A stretch of 14,517 nt of DNA from assembly GCA_040079825.1 (NCBI GenBank), contig JBEBJP010000020.1, positions 1 to 14,517 on the forward strand, written 5' to 3'. Every line of letters begins with the position of its first letter. Within the stretch, counting starts at the first letter, position 1. Below are positions 1-7,225 of the stretch, piece by piece. Position numbers and translations under genes: made by a program. This stretch comes from C7867-006 sp040079825 (GTDB taxonomy: Bacteria; Patescibacteriota; Minisyncoccia; Phycocordibacterales; DATDWN01). A model generated the notes under the pieces. It saw nothing but the letters and a program-made list of their open reading frames with translations, did not search any database and was not told the origin of the DNA.

Positions 1-2307
1 TCCGCCACCACAGTTTGCTGAACAAGCCGGAGTAGGAGTAGGAGTCGGTGTTGGTGTAGGAGTTGGTGTTGGAGTTGGAGTAACCGGATTATTTATTATT
101 GTTGTTGCAACAGAAGTATTGTTAGTTGGATTTGAATCGTTTTGTGACGCACTAGCCACAGCTGTATTAGTCACAGTCTTTCCCTCATTTCCACTTTTTA
201 CAGTTGAAACTATAGTTAGTGTTGTAGAAGCATTGTTGTTCAAGTTACCAACTAGCCATACTCCTGTAGAAGTACTGTAACTACCTAATGTAGAAGTTGA
301 AGAAACAAAATTTAATTCAGTAGGCAATACATCTGCAATACTTAAGTTAGTTGCGTTATCAGGACCACTGTTAGAAACAGTTAATGTGTAAGTGATAGTA
401 TCTCCAACGTTTGCTGTTGCCTTGTCAGATGTTTTAGATAAAGAAATATTTGCAACTGCTGGTGAACCTGCTGGTGGAGCTGTAACTGTGATAGATAATG
501 ACTGACTTTGAGAAGCACATGAGTTTGCAACACTTATCGCAATACTGTAACTACCTGTCTGAGTTGGTATGCCTGAAAAAGTGTTAGTTGTTGTAGAAAA
601 AGATAACCATGAAGGTAAAGTACTTGTTGAAACTAAAATTGAACTTGTAGATGTAGATGTAGATGTTAATGCAAAATTAAATTGCTGACCAGAAACAACT
701 GATGCAGAAAGTGCAGAAGTTAAAGATGGCAATTCACATTGTGATGCTGGGTTATGTGTACTATACAAAACTATTGTTTTTTCTCTGTTGTTAGAATTTA
801 GAACAACATTTCCATCAGAATTTGGATTTCTTAAAGAATCATCAGAAGTTGTTGCGTTGAATAGTTCTGGACTGTAAGCATAGAAATCAAAAACATTGTT
901 TACTGGTTGATTGAATTGATCATTGTATTTTGGAGTATTCCAAAGTGAACCAGTAGAAGTAGCCAATTCTGAATAGTAATAACCACCCAACTCTAAGTCG
1001 TTGAAGGAAACACAATCGGCATCATTTTGTGAAAGTATTACATGTGAATTTGGAGAGAATGAAGTAGTGTTCCATGTTTTTGAATTTACAGTTGTAGAAC
1101 CAAAAGCTGTAGAAGTTGCTAGATTCAAACTAAAAGATCCGATAGGTAAACCGCTAGAAGTAGTAGCAATAGTATTTTGATTATCAGCAAGAACCAAACA
1201 AAATGTAATTTTACCCTTAACACTTGGTGGAGTAGGTGGAGTAGTAGACGCCTCTGTAACATTAACCACTCTAACTACTGGCACAGCAGACAATCCTTCT
1301 GAATCTTTTACGTTATAAGTTACAGTGTAAGATCCAACTACGTTAGTATTCACAGTACTCGATGCAGTTATACTTCCAGTAATATCATGATCTTCAAGAT
1401 CAAAAGCTGTAGCACCTTGATCTGTATAGTTTGAACCAACAACTAACGTCGCAGGATTTGAACCGATTAAAGTTATAACTGGTGGAGTATTAACTCTTGT
1501 AGTTTTGAGTACATTCCAAGAAACGCAGTAGTAAGTATTACCTAAAACAACATCCTGAATAGCATCAGAATTATCATAATTTGAAACATCTTTGTGACAA
1601 TAAAGCTCAGCACTTATGAGAGATGAAGTTGCTGGAAAACTAAAGGACATATACCCATCTCTTAAAACTTCTCTTACTAAAATACTTGTTGATTGATTTA
1701 AATTTGAAATATTTGTCGTAGCTACGCCGTCAGAGTTTGTACCACCAAAAGTATTCCATGCACTATGACCCGCTGGACTAACAGCCTCACCAATAAAATC
1801 CCCAGCTAAAGTAGGTGCTGGTAGTTGATTTAATTCATTTAAAAAGCTCCATTGAAAATTCCATCCAGAAACAAGATGACAATTTGAGTGATTGGCAACA
1901 AACAATGTTGCAGTTGAAGCTGTGATATCTGGTCCACCGTTACCCCAGTTTGGAAGATCTAGTTCACTATCACAAACTATTTTTGTGGCCACGATAGTCA
2001 CATTTTGAGGTGTAGTGTTTTGATCATCGCAAGTAGAAGAAGATGATGAAGACGAGGATGAAGAAGAAGAGGAAGATGAAGAAGAATTTGGATCAGAACT
2101 ATTTGATGAGGAACTACTACTTCCTGAAGAAGCACTACTGCCACAAGTCGACTGTGAGGAACTGTCAGAAGTAGAGCTACTTGTTGAAGTACTATCTGCA
2201 ACTACATTGGAGGTATTTAGAGAGATAAAAAACATCGAAAACAAAAAAAGAAACACTGAAATTTTCTTTGCTTTTTTTAACGAGAAATTATAGGATTTTC
2301 TATTCAT
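1..2307 (-). CDS. Secreted Ser-rich multi-domain surface protein (DUF5011-like, putative-Ig, DUF11 modules), 3' end outside window
   Basis: The reading frame stays open for 769 codons from an ATG at 2307 to the left edge, so the C-terminus is missing. The start is supported by an AGGA 5 bases upstream. Residues 1-37 form a signal peptide: a basic start (MNRKSYN...KKAKK), a Phe/Leu-rich core and a VVA cleavage site. Residues 38-92 are Ser-rich, with an unbroken run of 17 Ser written with four different Ser codons. A Cys-containing module follows (about 93-268), then a DUF5011-like Ig module (about 270-353), a second module of unknown type (to about 520), a He_PIG putative Ig domain (about 522-609), a DUF11 repeat (about 617-736, starting ISLSKTSD) and a Thr-Pro repeat linker (about 736-762). 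The role is probably cell-surface display or adhesion; the anchor or further repeats should lie beyond the edge. Family names come from recognition of typical sequence, not a search. Confidence 0.85.
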   Translation of the reverse strand, partial: MNRKSYNFSLKKAKKISVFLFLFSMFFISLNTSNVVADSTSTSSSTSDSSSQSTCGSSASSGSSSSSSNSSDPNSSSSSSSSSSSSSSSSSTCDDQNTTPQNVTIVATKIVCDSELDLPNWGNGGPDITASTATLFVANHSNCHLVSGWNFQWSFLNELNQLPAPTLAGDFIGEAVSPAGHSAWNTFGGTNSDGVATTNISNLNQSTSILVREVLRDGYMSFSFPATSSLISAELYCHKDVSNYDNSDAIQDVVLGNTYYCVSWNVLKTTRVNTPPVITLIGSNPATLVVGSNYTDQGATAFDLEDHDITGSITASSTVNTNVVGSYTVTYNVKDSEGLSAVPVVRVVNVTEASTTPPTPPSVKGKITFCLVLADNQNTIATTSSGLPIGSFSLNLATSTAFGSTTVNSKTWNTTSFSPNSHVILSQNDADCVSFNDLELGGYYYSELATSTGSLWNTPKYNDQFNQPVNNVFDFYAYSPELFNATTSDDSLRNPNSDGNVVLNSNNREKTIVLYSTHNPASQCELPSLTSALSASVVSGQQFNFALTSTSTSTSSILVSTSTLPSWLSFSTTTNTFSGIPTQTGSYSIAISVANSCASQSQSLSITVTAPPAGSPAVANISLSKTSDKATANVGDTITYTLTVSNSGPDNATNLSIADVLPTELNFVSSTSTLGSYSTSTGVWLVGNLNNNASTTLTIVSTVKSGNEGKTVTNTAVASASQNDSNPTNNTSVATTIINNPVTPTPTPTPTPTPTPTPTPACSANCGGG

Positions 2308-2353
2308 TTTTTTCCTGTTGTTCGCTAAAATTTTATCTTTTGCTATAGAGAGT

Positions 2354-2381
2354 AGATTACTCTTATTCTGAATTATGTCAA
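2354..2381 (-). promoter_or_regulatory. Candidate promoter of the surface-protein gene with overlapping dyad
   Basis: On the minus strand a perfect TTGACA (2381-2376) is followed after 16 bases by TAATCT (2359-2354), a weak -10. The inferred leader is about 40 bases and carries the AGGA site. A 6-bp inverted repeat, AGAGTA-GAT-TACTCT (2349-2363), overlaps the -10 and could be an operator. The -35 is convincing; the -10 and the operator are inference. Confidence 0.45.
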
Positions 2382-2439
2382 CCAAAACGTCTATAGCTGA
2401 CTCGCACAAAAGCCTTATTATTAGCCATATATTTTGCGG

Positions 2440-2547
2440 TGTCCTTTATCCTTAAATATTTGTCCTTTATATCCTGTTTGACTAAGATATCAACACGTGG
2501 TTAGAAAATGTTATATAAAGGACATTTACCTAAAACATGTCTTTTAT
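2440..2547. repeat. Four copies of a TGTCCTTTAT motif in the divergent intergenic region
   Basis: TGTCCTTTAT occurs at 2440-2449 and 2461-2470, its exact reverse complement at 2515-2524, and a one-mismatch copy (TGTCTTTTAT) at 2538-2547. Copies two and three extend to a perfect 12-bp inverted repeat (TGTCCTTTATAT at 2461-2472, complement at 2513-2524) around a 40-base spacer. Centre spacings are 21, 54 and 23 bases. The cluster lies between the divergent starts of the surface protein (2307) and valS (2605). The rest of 2308-2604 holds no gene I can support. A regulator-binding cluster is the likely meaning. Confidence 0.6.
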
Positions 2548-2568
2548 GCGAAATAAATGCTAAAATAT

Positions 2569-2582
2569 TGGTCTATAGACCA
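2569..2582. promoter_or_regulatory. 14-bp perfect palindrome just upstream of valS, with promoter-like boxes
   Basis: TGGTCTATAGACCA is its own reverse complement, and with one bulged base the pairing extends to AATAT/ATATT on either side. It ends 22 bases before the valS ATG. A TTGGTC box (2568-2573 with one base shift) and TATTCT (2591-2596) are about 17 bases apart and would place the transcript start within a few bases of the ATG. A repressor site covering the promoter is plausible but unproven. Confidence 0.45.
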
Positions 2583-2604
2583 TATTATGGTATTCTGAAC
2601 ATAA

Positions 2605-4731
2605 ATGAACGAGATATTCCTTTCCCCATACAACCCACAAAACACTGAGGACAAAATTTATAAGATCTGGGAGGACAGTGGTTTTTTTAATCCTGATGTT
2701 TGTGTAGATAAACAAATCACAAATAAAGATTCTAAAAACTTTACGATAATAATGCCCCCAACAAATGCAAACGGCTCACTTCATGCTGGTCACGGTTTGG
2801 TAGTGACAATAGAAGACATAATGACTCGCTACAAAAGAATGCGAGGTTATAAAACACTTTGGTTACCAGGTTTAGATCATGCGGGATTTGAAACCCAAGT
2901 TGTTTACGAAAAAAAATTAGAGAAGGAAGGTAGAACTAGATTTGGTATGGATTCAAAAGAACTTTATAAAGAGATTCTGGATTTTACACTTTCAAACTCT
3001 TCAAACATAAAAACCCAAATAAGAAAGATGGGGGCGTCATGCGACTGGTCGCGAGAAAAATTCACATTAGACGAGGATGTAGTAAAAAAAACTCAAGAAA
3101 CATTTATAAAAATGTTTAACGAAGGTCTAGTATATAGAGGAAAGAGAACTATAAACTGGTGTTACAAACACCAAACTTCCCTGTCAGAAGTAGAAACTGA
3201 ATCAACAGAAGAAGCATCACCATTTTATTATTTTAAATATGGACCATTTGAAATAGGTACCGTAAGACCTGAAACCAAGTTCGCTGACAAATATGTTGTT
3301 ATGCATCCTGAAGACAAAAGATATTCACGATACGAACACGGCCAAAAACTACAAGTGGAGTGGATAAACGGTCCAATAGAAGCAACAGTTATAAAAGATA
3401 CTGCTGTTGATATGGAGTTTGGTACTGGAGTAATGACTATAACACCATGGCATTCGCAAATAGACTTTGAAATAGCTCAACGTCACAACCTAGATATGGA
3501 GCAAATAATAGACTGGCGTGGAAAACTTTTACCTACTGCAGGAGAATTTGCTGGAATCAACATAAAGGAAGCGCGACAGAAAATTGTAGATAAGCTGGAT
3601 TCAAAAGGTCTTTTGGTAAAAATTGATGAGAAATATAAAAACGTAGTTAAAAAATGCTACAAATGTAACACTGTTATAGAACCTCAAATAAAAGACCAGT
3701 GGTTTGTAAAAATGGCTCCCCTAGCAAAAATGGCTTTGGAATCTGTAGACAAGGGTGAAGTAAAATTCCTACCGAACAACTATGAAAAGATTTTTAGATA
3801 TTGGATGGAAAATACAATTGATTGGAACATCTCTAGACAAATAGTTTGGGGCATACCTATCCCCGCTTGGTTTAAAGACGAAGAAAGTATTGCGAGTTTT
3901 GAAAAGCCTGAGGGAGATGGTTGGGTGAAGGACGAAGACACTTTTGACACTTGGTTCTCTAGTGGCCAGTGGCCAGTTATTGTAAATGATGAACCTAGTT
4001 ACTACCCTAGCGACGTAATGGAAACAGGTAGAGATCTTATATTCAAATGGATACCAAGAATGGTTATCTTTGGTCTTTATCTTACAAAAAAAGCACCTTT
4101 CCATACAGTTTATCTTCATGGAATGGTAAACGACTCAAAAGGAAATAAAATGAGTAAATCAAAGGGTAACGTTGTAAATCCCCTAGATCTAACAGCAAAA
4201 TATGGAACAGATGCCTTAAGAATGGCTCTTGTTGTTGGTAACACTCCGGGAACAGACTTGGCCCTTCAAGAAGATAAAGTGAAAGGATATAAACACTTTG
4301 CAAATAAGATATGGAACATAACCAGATTTGTATTGGAAAACACACAAGATTTTGACCAATCAAACCTATCAATTGATGTAAGATTTATGGATTCAAAAAA
4401 ATTCATAATACAAAATGGATATTTAAGAAACCTGGATGACCTTATAAAAGATATGACCCTAGATATGGACAACTATAAGTTCTACTTATCAGCGGAGAAA
4501 ATTTATCATTATGTTTGGCATAAATTCGCTGATGAAATAATTGAATTTAGTAAGGATGAATTAAAAAAAGATAAAGAAACTAGAGAAGCAACCCAGTATA
4601 TGCTTCTAGAAATTCTAAAAAATTCTCTTAAACTACTGCACCCATTTATGCCTTTTATTACTGTAGAAATATGGAATAATATCAAGAGTGAAAATGAAAA
4701 TCTGCTAATGGTAACCGAGTGGCCAAAATAA
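2605..4731 (+). CDS. valS: Valine--tRNA ligase, short form
   Basis: A class I synthetase that charges tRNA-Val with valine in the cytoplasm. The HIGH signature is HAGH (60-63) after PPTNANGS, the KMSKS loop is intact (515-519, in GNKMSKSKGN), and TINWC...LSEVE (182-197), DTWFSSG (448-454) and the post-KMSKS segment GYKHFANKIWN (561-571) are ValRS-type. The editing (CP1) domain is present at about 205-345 with TVRPET (219-224) and GTGVMTITPWHSQIDFE (273-289). The Asp normally found after His in the last motif (HDxxD) is Ser284 here. At 708 residues it is well below the usual 880-950, because it stops at the WP that normally precedes the C-terminal coiled coil. No Shine-Dalgarno is seen before the ATG. 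It is followed by prsW after 14 bases, so the two are probably co-transcribed. Confidence 0.95.
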   Translation: MNEIFLSPYNPQNTEDKIYKIWEDSGFFNPDVCVDKQITNKDSKNFTIIMPPTNANGSLHAGHGLVVTIEDIMTRYKRMRGYKTLWLPGLDHAGFETQVVYEKKLEKEGRTRFGMDSKELYKEILDFTLSNSSNIKTQIRKMGASCDWSREKFTLDEDVVKKTQETFIKMFNEGLVYRGKRTINWCYKHQTSLSEVETESTEEASPFYYFKYGPFEIGTVRPETKFADKYVVMHPEDKRYSRYEHGQKLQVEWINGPIEATVIKDTAVDMEFGTGVMTITPWHSQIDFEIAQRHNLDMEQIIDWRGKLLPTAGEFAGINIKEARQKIVDKLDSKGLLVKIDEKYKNVVKKCYKCNTVIEPQIKDQWFVKMAPLAKMALESVDKGEVKFLPNNYEKIFRYWMENTIDWNISRQIVWGIPIPAWFKDEESIASFEKPEGDGWVKDEDTFDTWFSSGQWPVIVNDEPSYYPSDVMETGRDLIFKWIPRMVIFGLYLTKKAPFHTVYLHGMVNDSKGNKMSKSKGNVVNPLDLTAKYGTDALRMALVVGNTPGTDLALQEDKVKGYKHFANKIWNITRFVLENTQDFDQSNLSIDVRFMDSKKFIIQNGYLRNLDDLIKDMTLDMDNYKFYLSAEKIYHYVWHKFADEIIEFSKDELKKDKETREATQYMLLEILKNSLKLLHPFMPFITVEIWNNIKSENENLLMVTEWPK

Positions 4732-4745
4732 CAACTTAGTAAAGT

Positions 4746-5477
4746 ATGATTTTATTATTAGAAAAATACCCGTTTATTATTTCTTTCATACTAGGTCTAA
4801 TCCCTGCACTTGTTTGGCTTTGGTTTTGGTTAAGAGAAGATACACATCCAGAACCAGCTAAGATGATAACCTTATCTTTCCTTGGAGGCATGGTAGCAGT
4901 TGTATTAACATTTTTTATACAAAGTGCAATGACTGACCCGGAAAACAAACATTTGGTAATCTACAACCTCATAAATAACAACCAAAATCTAGCTTTCTTT
5001 CTTTTTGCTACAGTGGAAGAAATTTTAAAATTTTCAGTAATATACCTAATTGCCCTCAGAAATAAGATAACTGACGAGCCAGTAGACGATATTATCTACC
5101 TTATAATAGGGGCTATCGGTTTCGCAACCCTAGAAAATACGCTATTTCTGCTTAATCCAGTAAAAAGTGGCAATGTTTTAACCGTAATAATAGATGGAAA
5201 CATGAGGTTTATAGGCGCTAGTTTATTACACATTGTGTCATCTGCAACTATTGGTATCTGTATGGCTTTGGCTTTTTATAGTAGTGAACAAAGAAAAATT
5301 GAGTACAGTATTTTTGGTATAATCCTAGCTATCCTATTGCATACGTCGTTCAATTTATTTATAATAAATGATGTAACTCAAAATATTTTTCTGCTTTTCG
5401 GAATGGTTTGGATTAGTATTATTATTCTTCTTCTATTTTTTGAGAAAGTAAAAACTATCAGACGAATTGCTATTTAA
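4746..5477 (+). CDS. PrsW-family intramembrane metalloprotease
   Basis: A 243-residue polytopic membrane protein with about seven hydrophobic segments. The three hallmarks of the PrsW (CPBP-related) family are visible: EEILK at 91-95, FATLEN at 126-131 (Glu130, Asn131), and R154 followed by H162 in the ASLLHIVSSA segment, plus the late HTSFN at 199-203. The N-terminal EDTHPEP (31-37) is also typical. Family members cut other membrane proteins within the bilayer; Bacillus PrsW cleaves an anti-sigma factor, but no anti-sigma partner is seen here, so the substrate is unknown. It starts 14 bases after valS and ends 28 bases before hsp20, which fits a housekeeping and proteostasis operon. The ATG has no good ribosome-binding site, so translational coupling to valS is possible. 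Confidence 0.88.
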   Translation: MILLLEKYPFIISFILGLIPALVWLWFWLREDTHPEPAKMITLSFLGGMVAVVLTFFIQSAMTDPENKHLVIYNLINNNQNLAFFLFATVEEILKFSVIYLIALRNKITDEPVDDIIYLIIGAIGFATLENTLFLLNPVKSGNVLTVIIDGNMRFIGASLLHIVSSATIGICMALAFYSSEQRKIEYSIFGIILAILLHTSFNLFIINDVTQNIFLLFGMVWISIIILLLFFEKVKTIRRIAI

Positions 5478-5505
5478 AAATTCAAATTAACTGAACATAT
5501 AAAAC

Positions 5506-5976
5506 ATGAAAGATAACCGATCATTCTTTGAAAGATTAACAGGTAGTGTCGTCATGGACGATACACCTGAAGAAGAAGTGGAAACTCCTTCTAAACTACC
5601 TAGTAAATCTTCCGTTGCAAAAGAGGACTGGCTAGCTGAAGAACCTGAAGAAGGTCAGTTAACTGTAGACGTATACCAAACACCCACAGAAATCGTAATA
5701 AAAAGCATGGTTTCAGGTGTTAAGCCAGAAGATTTGGATATTTCTATAACCAGAGACATGGTCACAATCAAAGGCAAACGAGAAACCGAAAGATTCGTAA
5801 AAGATGAAGATTATTTCCACCAGGAACTTTACTGGGGATCTTTCTCTCGAACCATAATGCTACCCGCAGAGGTTGATGTAGAAGAATCTGAAGCTATAGA
5901 AAAACATGGCCTACTAATACTCCGCTTGCCTAAAATGGATAAGAACAGACAAACCCGACTAAAAGTTAAAGGGTAA
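5506..5976 (+). CDS. Small heat-shock protein (Hsp20/alpha-crystallin)
   Basis: A 156-residue ATP-independent holdase that binds unfolding proteins. Residues 1-50 form an acidic, poorly conserved N-arm. The alpha-crystallin domain runs from about 51 (LTVDVYQTP) to 142, with the strand-exchange loop RETERFVKDED (92-102), the FSRTIMLP segment (113-120) and the terminal HGLLILRLPK (134-143) that corresponds to the usual G-x-L signature. The C-tail ends RLKVKG, where L-x-V (152-154) can serve as the I-x-I oligomer contact. No CIRCE-type inverted repeat is found upstream, so heat control, if any, is not of the HrcA type. It is the last gene of the valS-prsW-hsp20 run, before a strong terminator. 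Confidence 0.93.
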   Translation: MKDNRSFFERLTGSVVMDDTPEEEVETPSKLPSKSSVAKEDWLAEEPEEGQLTVDVYQTPTEIVIKSMVSGVKPEDLDISITRDMVTIKGKRETERFVKDEDYFHQELYWGSFSRTIMLPAEVDVEESEAIEKHGLLILRLPKMDKNRQTRLKVKG

Positions 5977-5978
5977 TA

Positions 5979-6012
5979 AAAACAAAACCACTCTCTCGAG
6001 TGGTTTTGTTTT
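5979..6012. terminator. Bidirectional intrinsic terminator between hsp20 and tRNA-Phe
   Basis: A perfect 15-bp stem (arms 5979-5993 and 5998-6012, core CCACTC/GAGTGG) closes a TCTC loop. The outer arms are A-rich on one side and T-rich on the other, so a U-tract follows the GC core on both strands. It ends the plus-strand hsp20 transcript and the minus-strand tRNA-Phe transcript, whose 3' end is only 5 bases away. Confidence 0.88.
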
Positions 6013-6016
6013 AGTG

Positions 6017-6089
6017 TGCCGAGACCCAGGGTCGAACTGGGGACCTATTCCTCTTCAGGGAAGCGCTCTACCAACTGAGCTATCTCGGC
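6017..6089 (-). tRNA. tRNA-Phe (anticodon GAA)
   Basis: A 73-base cloverleaf reads on the minus strand. The acceptor arms GCCGAGA/TCTCGGC pair fully, the D-stem is GCTC/GAGC around AGTTGGTA, the anticodon loop is CTGAAGA with GAA at 34-36, the variable loop is 5 bases, and the T-arm is CCCAG-TTCGACC-CTGGG. The anticodon stem has a C27-U43 mismatch at its outer end. The discriminator base is A and CCA is not encoded, so the end must be added by tRNA nucleotidyltransferase. Confidence 0.95.
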
Positions 6090-6140
6090 AATTAAAACTG
6101 TATTCTGTTATACAAAGACCCAAATTTGCTTCGGTGACAA

Positions 6141-6404
6141 TTAAAAATTGTCCAATAATCCACTAAAAGCGCCCACCCCACCATCTATGCCACTTTTTGC
6201 TCCTCCGTATATTTGTGTAAGCTGTTCTACGTAAGGTTGTACGATATAATAGGCCCCTACAGCTGATCCTATTATGAATACCCAATACAATATGCTCATA
6301 AAACGAGCTAAACGCATAGATCGCTGTATGGAACGCAATATGTCATTGTTTTCCTCTGATAGGGCTATGCTTCTCTTAAGAAGTTCTTTTTCTTCTGGGG
6401 ACAT
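6141..6404 (-). CDS. Small single-span membrane protein, unknown function
   Basis: Eighty-seven residues. The N-terminal half (MSPEEKELLKRSIALSEEN onward) is charged and helical, likely a short amphipathic or coiled-coil segment up to about residue 34. A single membrane span follows (about 35-56, ILYWVFIIGSAVGAYY), then VQPYVEQL and a Gly-rich tail ending GLLDNF. I do not recognise a named family, though small proteins of this shape are frequent in Parcubacteria. It lies between tRNA-Arg and tRNA-Phe on the same strand. A consensus TATAAT at 6417-6412 is only 7 bases before the ATG and no Shine-Dalgarno is present. Confidence 0.75.
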   Translation of the reverse strand: MSPEEKELLKRSIALSEENNDILRSIQRSMRLARFMSILYWVFIIGSAVGAYYIVQPYVEQLTQIYGGAKSGIDGGVGAFSGLLDNF

Positions 6405-6411
6405 GCGATAT

Positions 6412-6438
6412 ATTATAACAAAAACTAATAAAAATCAA
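6412..6438 (-). promoter_or_regulatory. Candidate promoter abutting the 87-residue ORF (possibly leaderless)
   Basis: TATAAT (6417-6412) is a perfect -10; TTGATT (6438-6433) is a partial -35 with a short 15-base spacer. The start of transcription would fall at or next to the ATG at 6404. Read-through from tRNA-Arg, glutaredoxin and ftsB upstream is equally possible. Confidence 0.4.
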
Positions 6439-6450
6439 AGCTTAAATTTG

Positions 6451-6522
6451 TGCCCCCGGTAGGAATTGAACCTACATCTACCCCTTAGGACGGGACTGTT
6501 CTATCCGTTGAACTACGGCGGC
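6451..6522 (-). tRNA. tRNA-Arg (anticodon CCT)
   Basis: A 72-base cloverleaf on the minus strand. The D-arm is GTTC-AACGGATA-GAAC, the anticodon stem GTCCC/GGGGT surrounds the loop GTCCTAA with CCT at 34-36, the variable loop is 4 bases (AGAT), and the T-arm is GTAGG-TTCAATT-CCTAC. The overall plan matches bacterial tRNA-Arg(CCU), which reads AGG. Two oddities: the acceptor arms GCCGCCG and CGGGGGC give a G4-G69 mismatch, and base 32 is G where a pyrimidine is normal. CCA is not encoded. It lies 14 bases after the glutaredoxin stop and is probably processed from the same transcript. Confidence 0.9.
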
Positions 6523-6536
6523 AAGCCAACAATAGG

Positions 6537-6794
6537 CTAACTTATTTGTGGTGAAGTGTCACCTATTTCTAGCAATCTCGCTAATTTTGGCTTATTGAAA
6601 CCAACAACAACTTCATTATCTATCAGTATAACTGGAACTCCCAACTGACCAGACTTTTCCATCATTTCTTTTCTCTTTTCTGGATCAGAAGCAACATCTA
6701 TGGCTTCGTATGCCACATTGTTCTCTTTAAAGTAATCCTTTGCCATATTACAGAAATGACAGGTTGGTGTTGAATATATAGTAACTTGTTTCAT
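6537..6794 (-). CDS. Glutaredoxin-like protein (NrdH/Grx type)
   Basis: An 85-residue single-domain thioredoxin-fold protein that passes electrons through a dithiol in the cytoplasm. The active site is C12-H-F-C15 in YSTPTCHFC, the cis-proline motif is GVPV (52-55), and the glutathione or partner-binding GF pair is at 65-66 (VVGFNKPKL). No signal peptide is present. The CHFC centre is not the CPYC of classical Grx, so it may work with thioredoxin reductase instead of glutathione; that is inference. It follows ftsB by 13 bases on the same strand and is followed by tRNA-Arg. Confidence 0.9.
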   Translation of the reverse strand: MKQVTIYSTPTCHFCNMAKDYFKENNVAYEAIDVASDPEKRKEMMEKSGQLGVPVILIDNEVVVGFNKPKLARLLEIGDTSPQIS

Positions 6795-6807
6795 ATATTG
6801 TGGGTGG

Positions 6808-7185
6808 TTAATTGTTAAAAAGGTTCTTTATTATATACCAAATACCTTCCTTTTGACTAGTTGAAGAAGCTTTTTGCTTGTCATCTGGAACAATAACAAC
6901 CATACTCTCCCCCTCTTTAGCAACACTAAACTTTGACCTTATTTCTTCTTCCACGCCATAAACTGTCGCCAACTTATCTATTTTTGATATCAAATCTGTT
7001 TCTCTTTTTTTCAGTAGATCAACTTGTGATACGGAGATAGCTTTCAGCTCTTCACTATCTATTTTCTTCTTGTAAACCGACCATGTTGAGTGCAGAGCAA
7101 ACAGAACAATGACAAAAAGTACGGCCGATGTAGCTCTGTGATACATAAAACCTCTAACCTTGCGTTTTTGTTGAATATCGAGCAT
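6808..7185 (-). CDS. Septum formation initiator (FtsB/DivIC family)
   Basis: A 125-residue bitopic protein. The cytosolic N-end is basic (MLDIQQKRKVRGF), one membrane span covers about 19-36, a coiled coil spans about 38-73 (rich in Lys, Glu and Leu), and the family's conserved block follows at 77-100 (GVEEEIRSKF...KEGESMVVIVP). In other bacteria this protein joins FtsL and FtsQ (DivIB) to activate septal cell-wall synthesis. The short tail to 125 contains a Ser/Thr-rich stretch and an aromatic end. The ATG sits 11 bases after a TATAGT box and has no Shine-Dalgarno. The glutaredoxin gene follows 13 bases downstream. Confidence 0.85.
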   Translation of the reverse strand: MLDIQQKRKVRGFMYHRATSAVLFVIVLFALHSTWSVYKKKIDSEELKAISVSQVDLLKKRETDLISKIDKLATVYGVEEEIRSKFSVAKEGESMVVIVPDDKQKASSTSQKEGIWYIIKNLFNN

Positions 7186-7196
7186 TATTATAGAAA

Positions 7197-7225
7197 ACTA
7201 TATCAAAAAACATATGTTATTCCAA
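7197..7225 (-). promoter_or_regulatory. Candidate promoter of the ftsB-grx-tRNA unit
   Basis: TTGGAA (7225-7220) and TATAGT (7202-7197) are separated by 17 bases on the minus strand. The start of transcription would be roughly 4-6 bases before the ATG at 7185. The -35 overlaps the first codons of the divergent 36-residue ORF. Confidence 0.45.

Noticed and set aside
1..100. GT/TCC-rich repeat at the left edge as a DNA satellite
   Set aside because: It is the coding sequence of the Thr-Pro repeat linker in the surface protein.
1998..2201. 67-residue minus-strand Leu/His/Val-rich ORF
   Set aside because: It is the off-frame reading of the Ser-rich segment of the large surface protein, whose own frame is open for 769 codons with signal peptide and known domains.
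2375..2455. 26-codon plus-strand ORF in the divergent intergenic region
   Set aside because: No ribosome site, no membrane or charge pattern, and it overlaps the surface-protein promoter and repeat motifs; expected by chance.
5478..5505. CIRCE or other heat-shock operator before hsp20
   Set aside because: No TTAGCACTC/GAGTGCTAA dyad or similar repeat is found; the gap is only 28 bases of AT-rich sequence.
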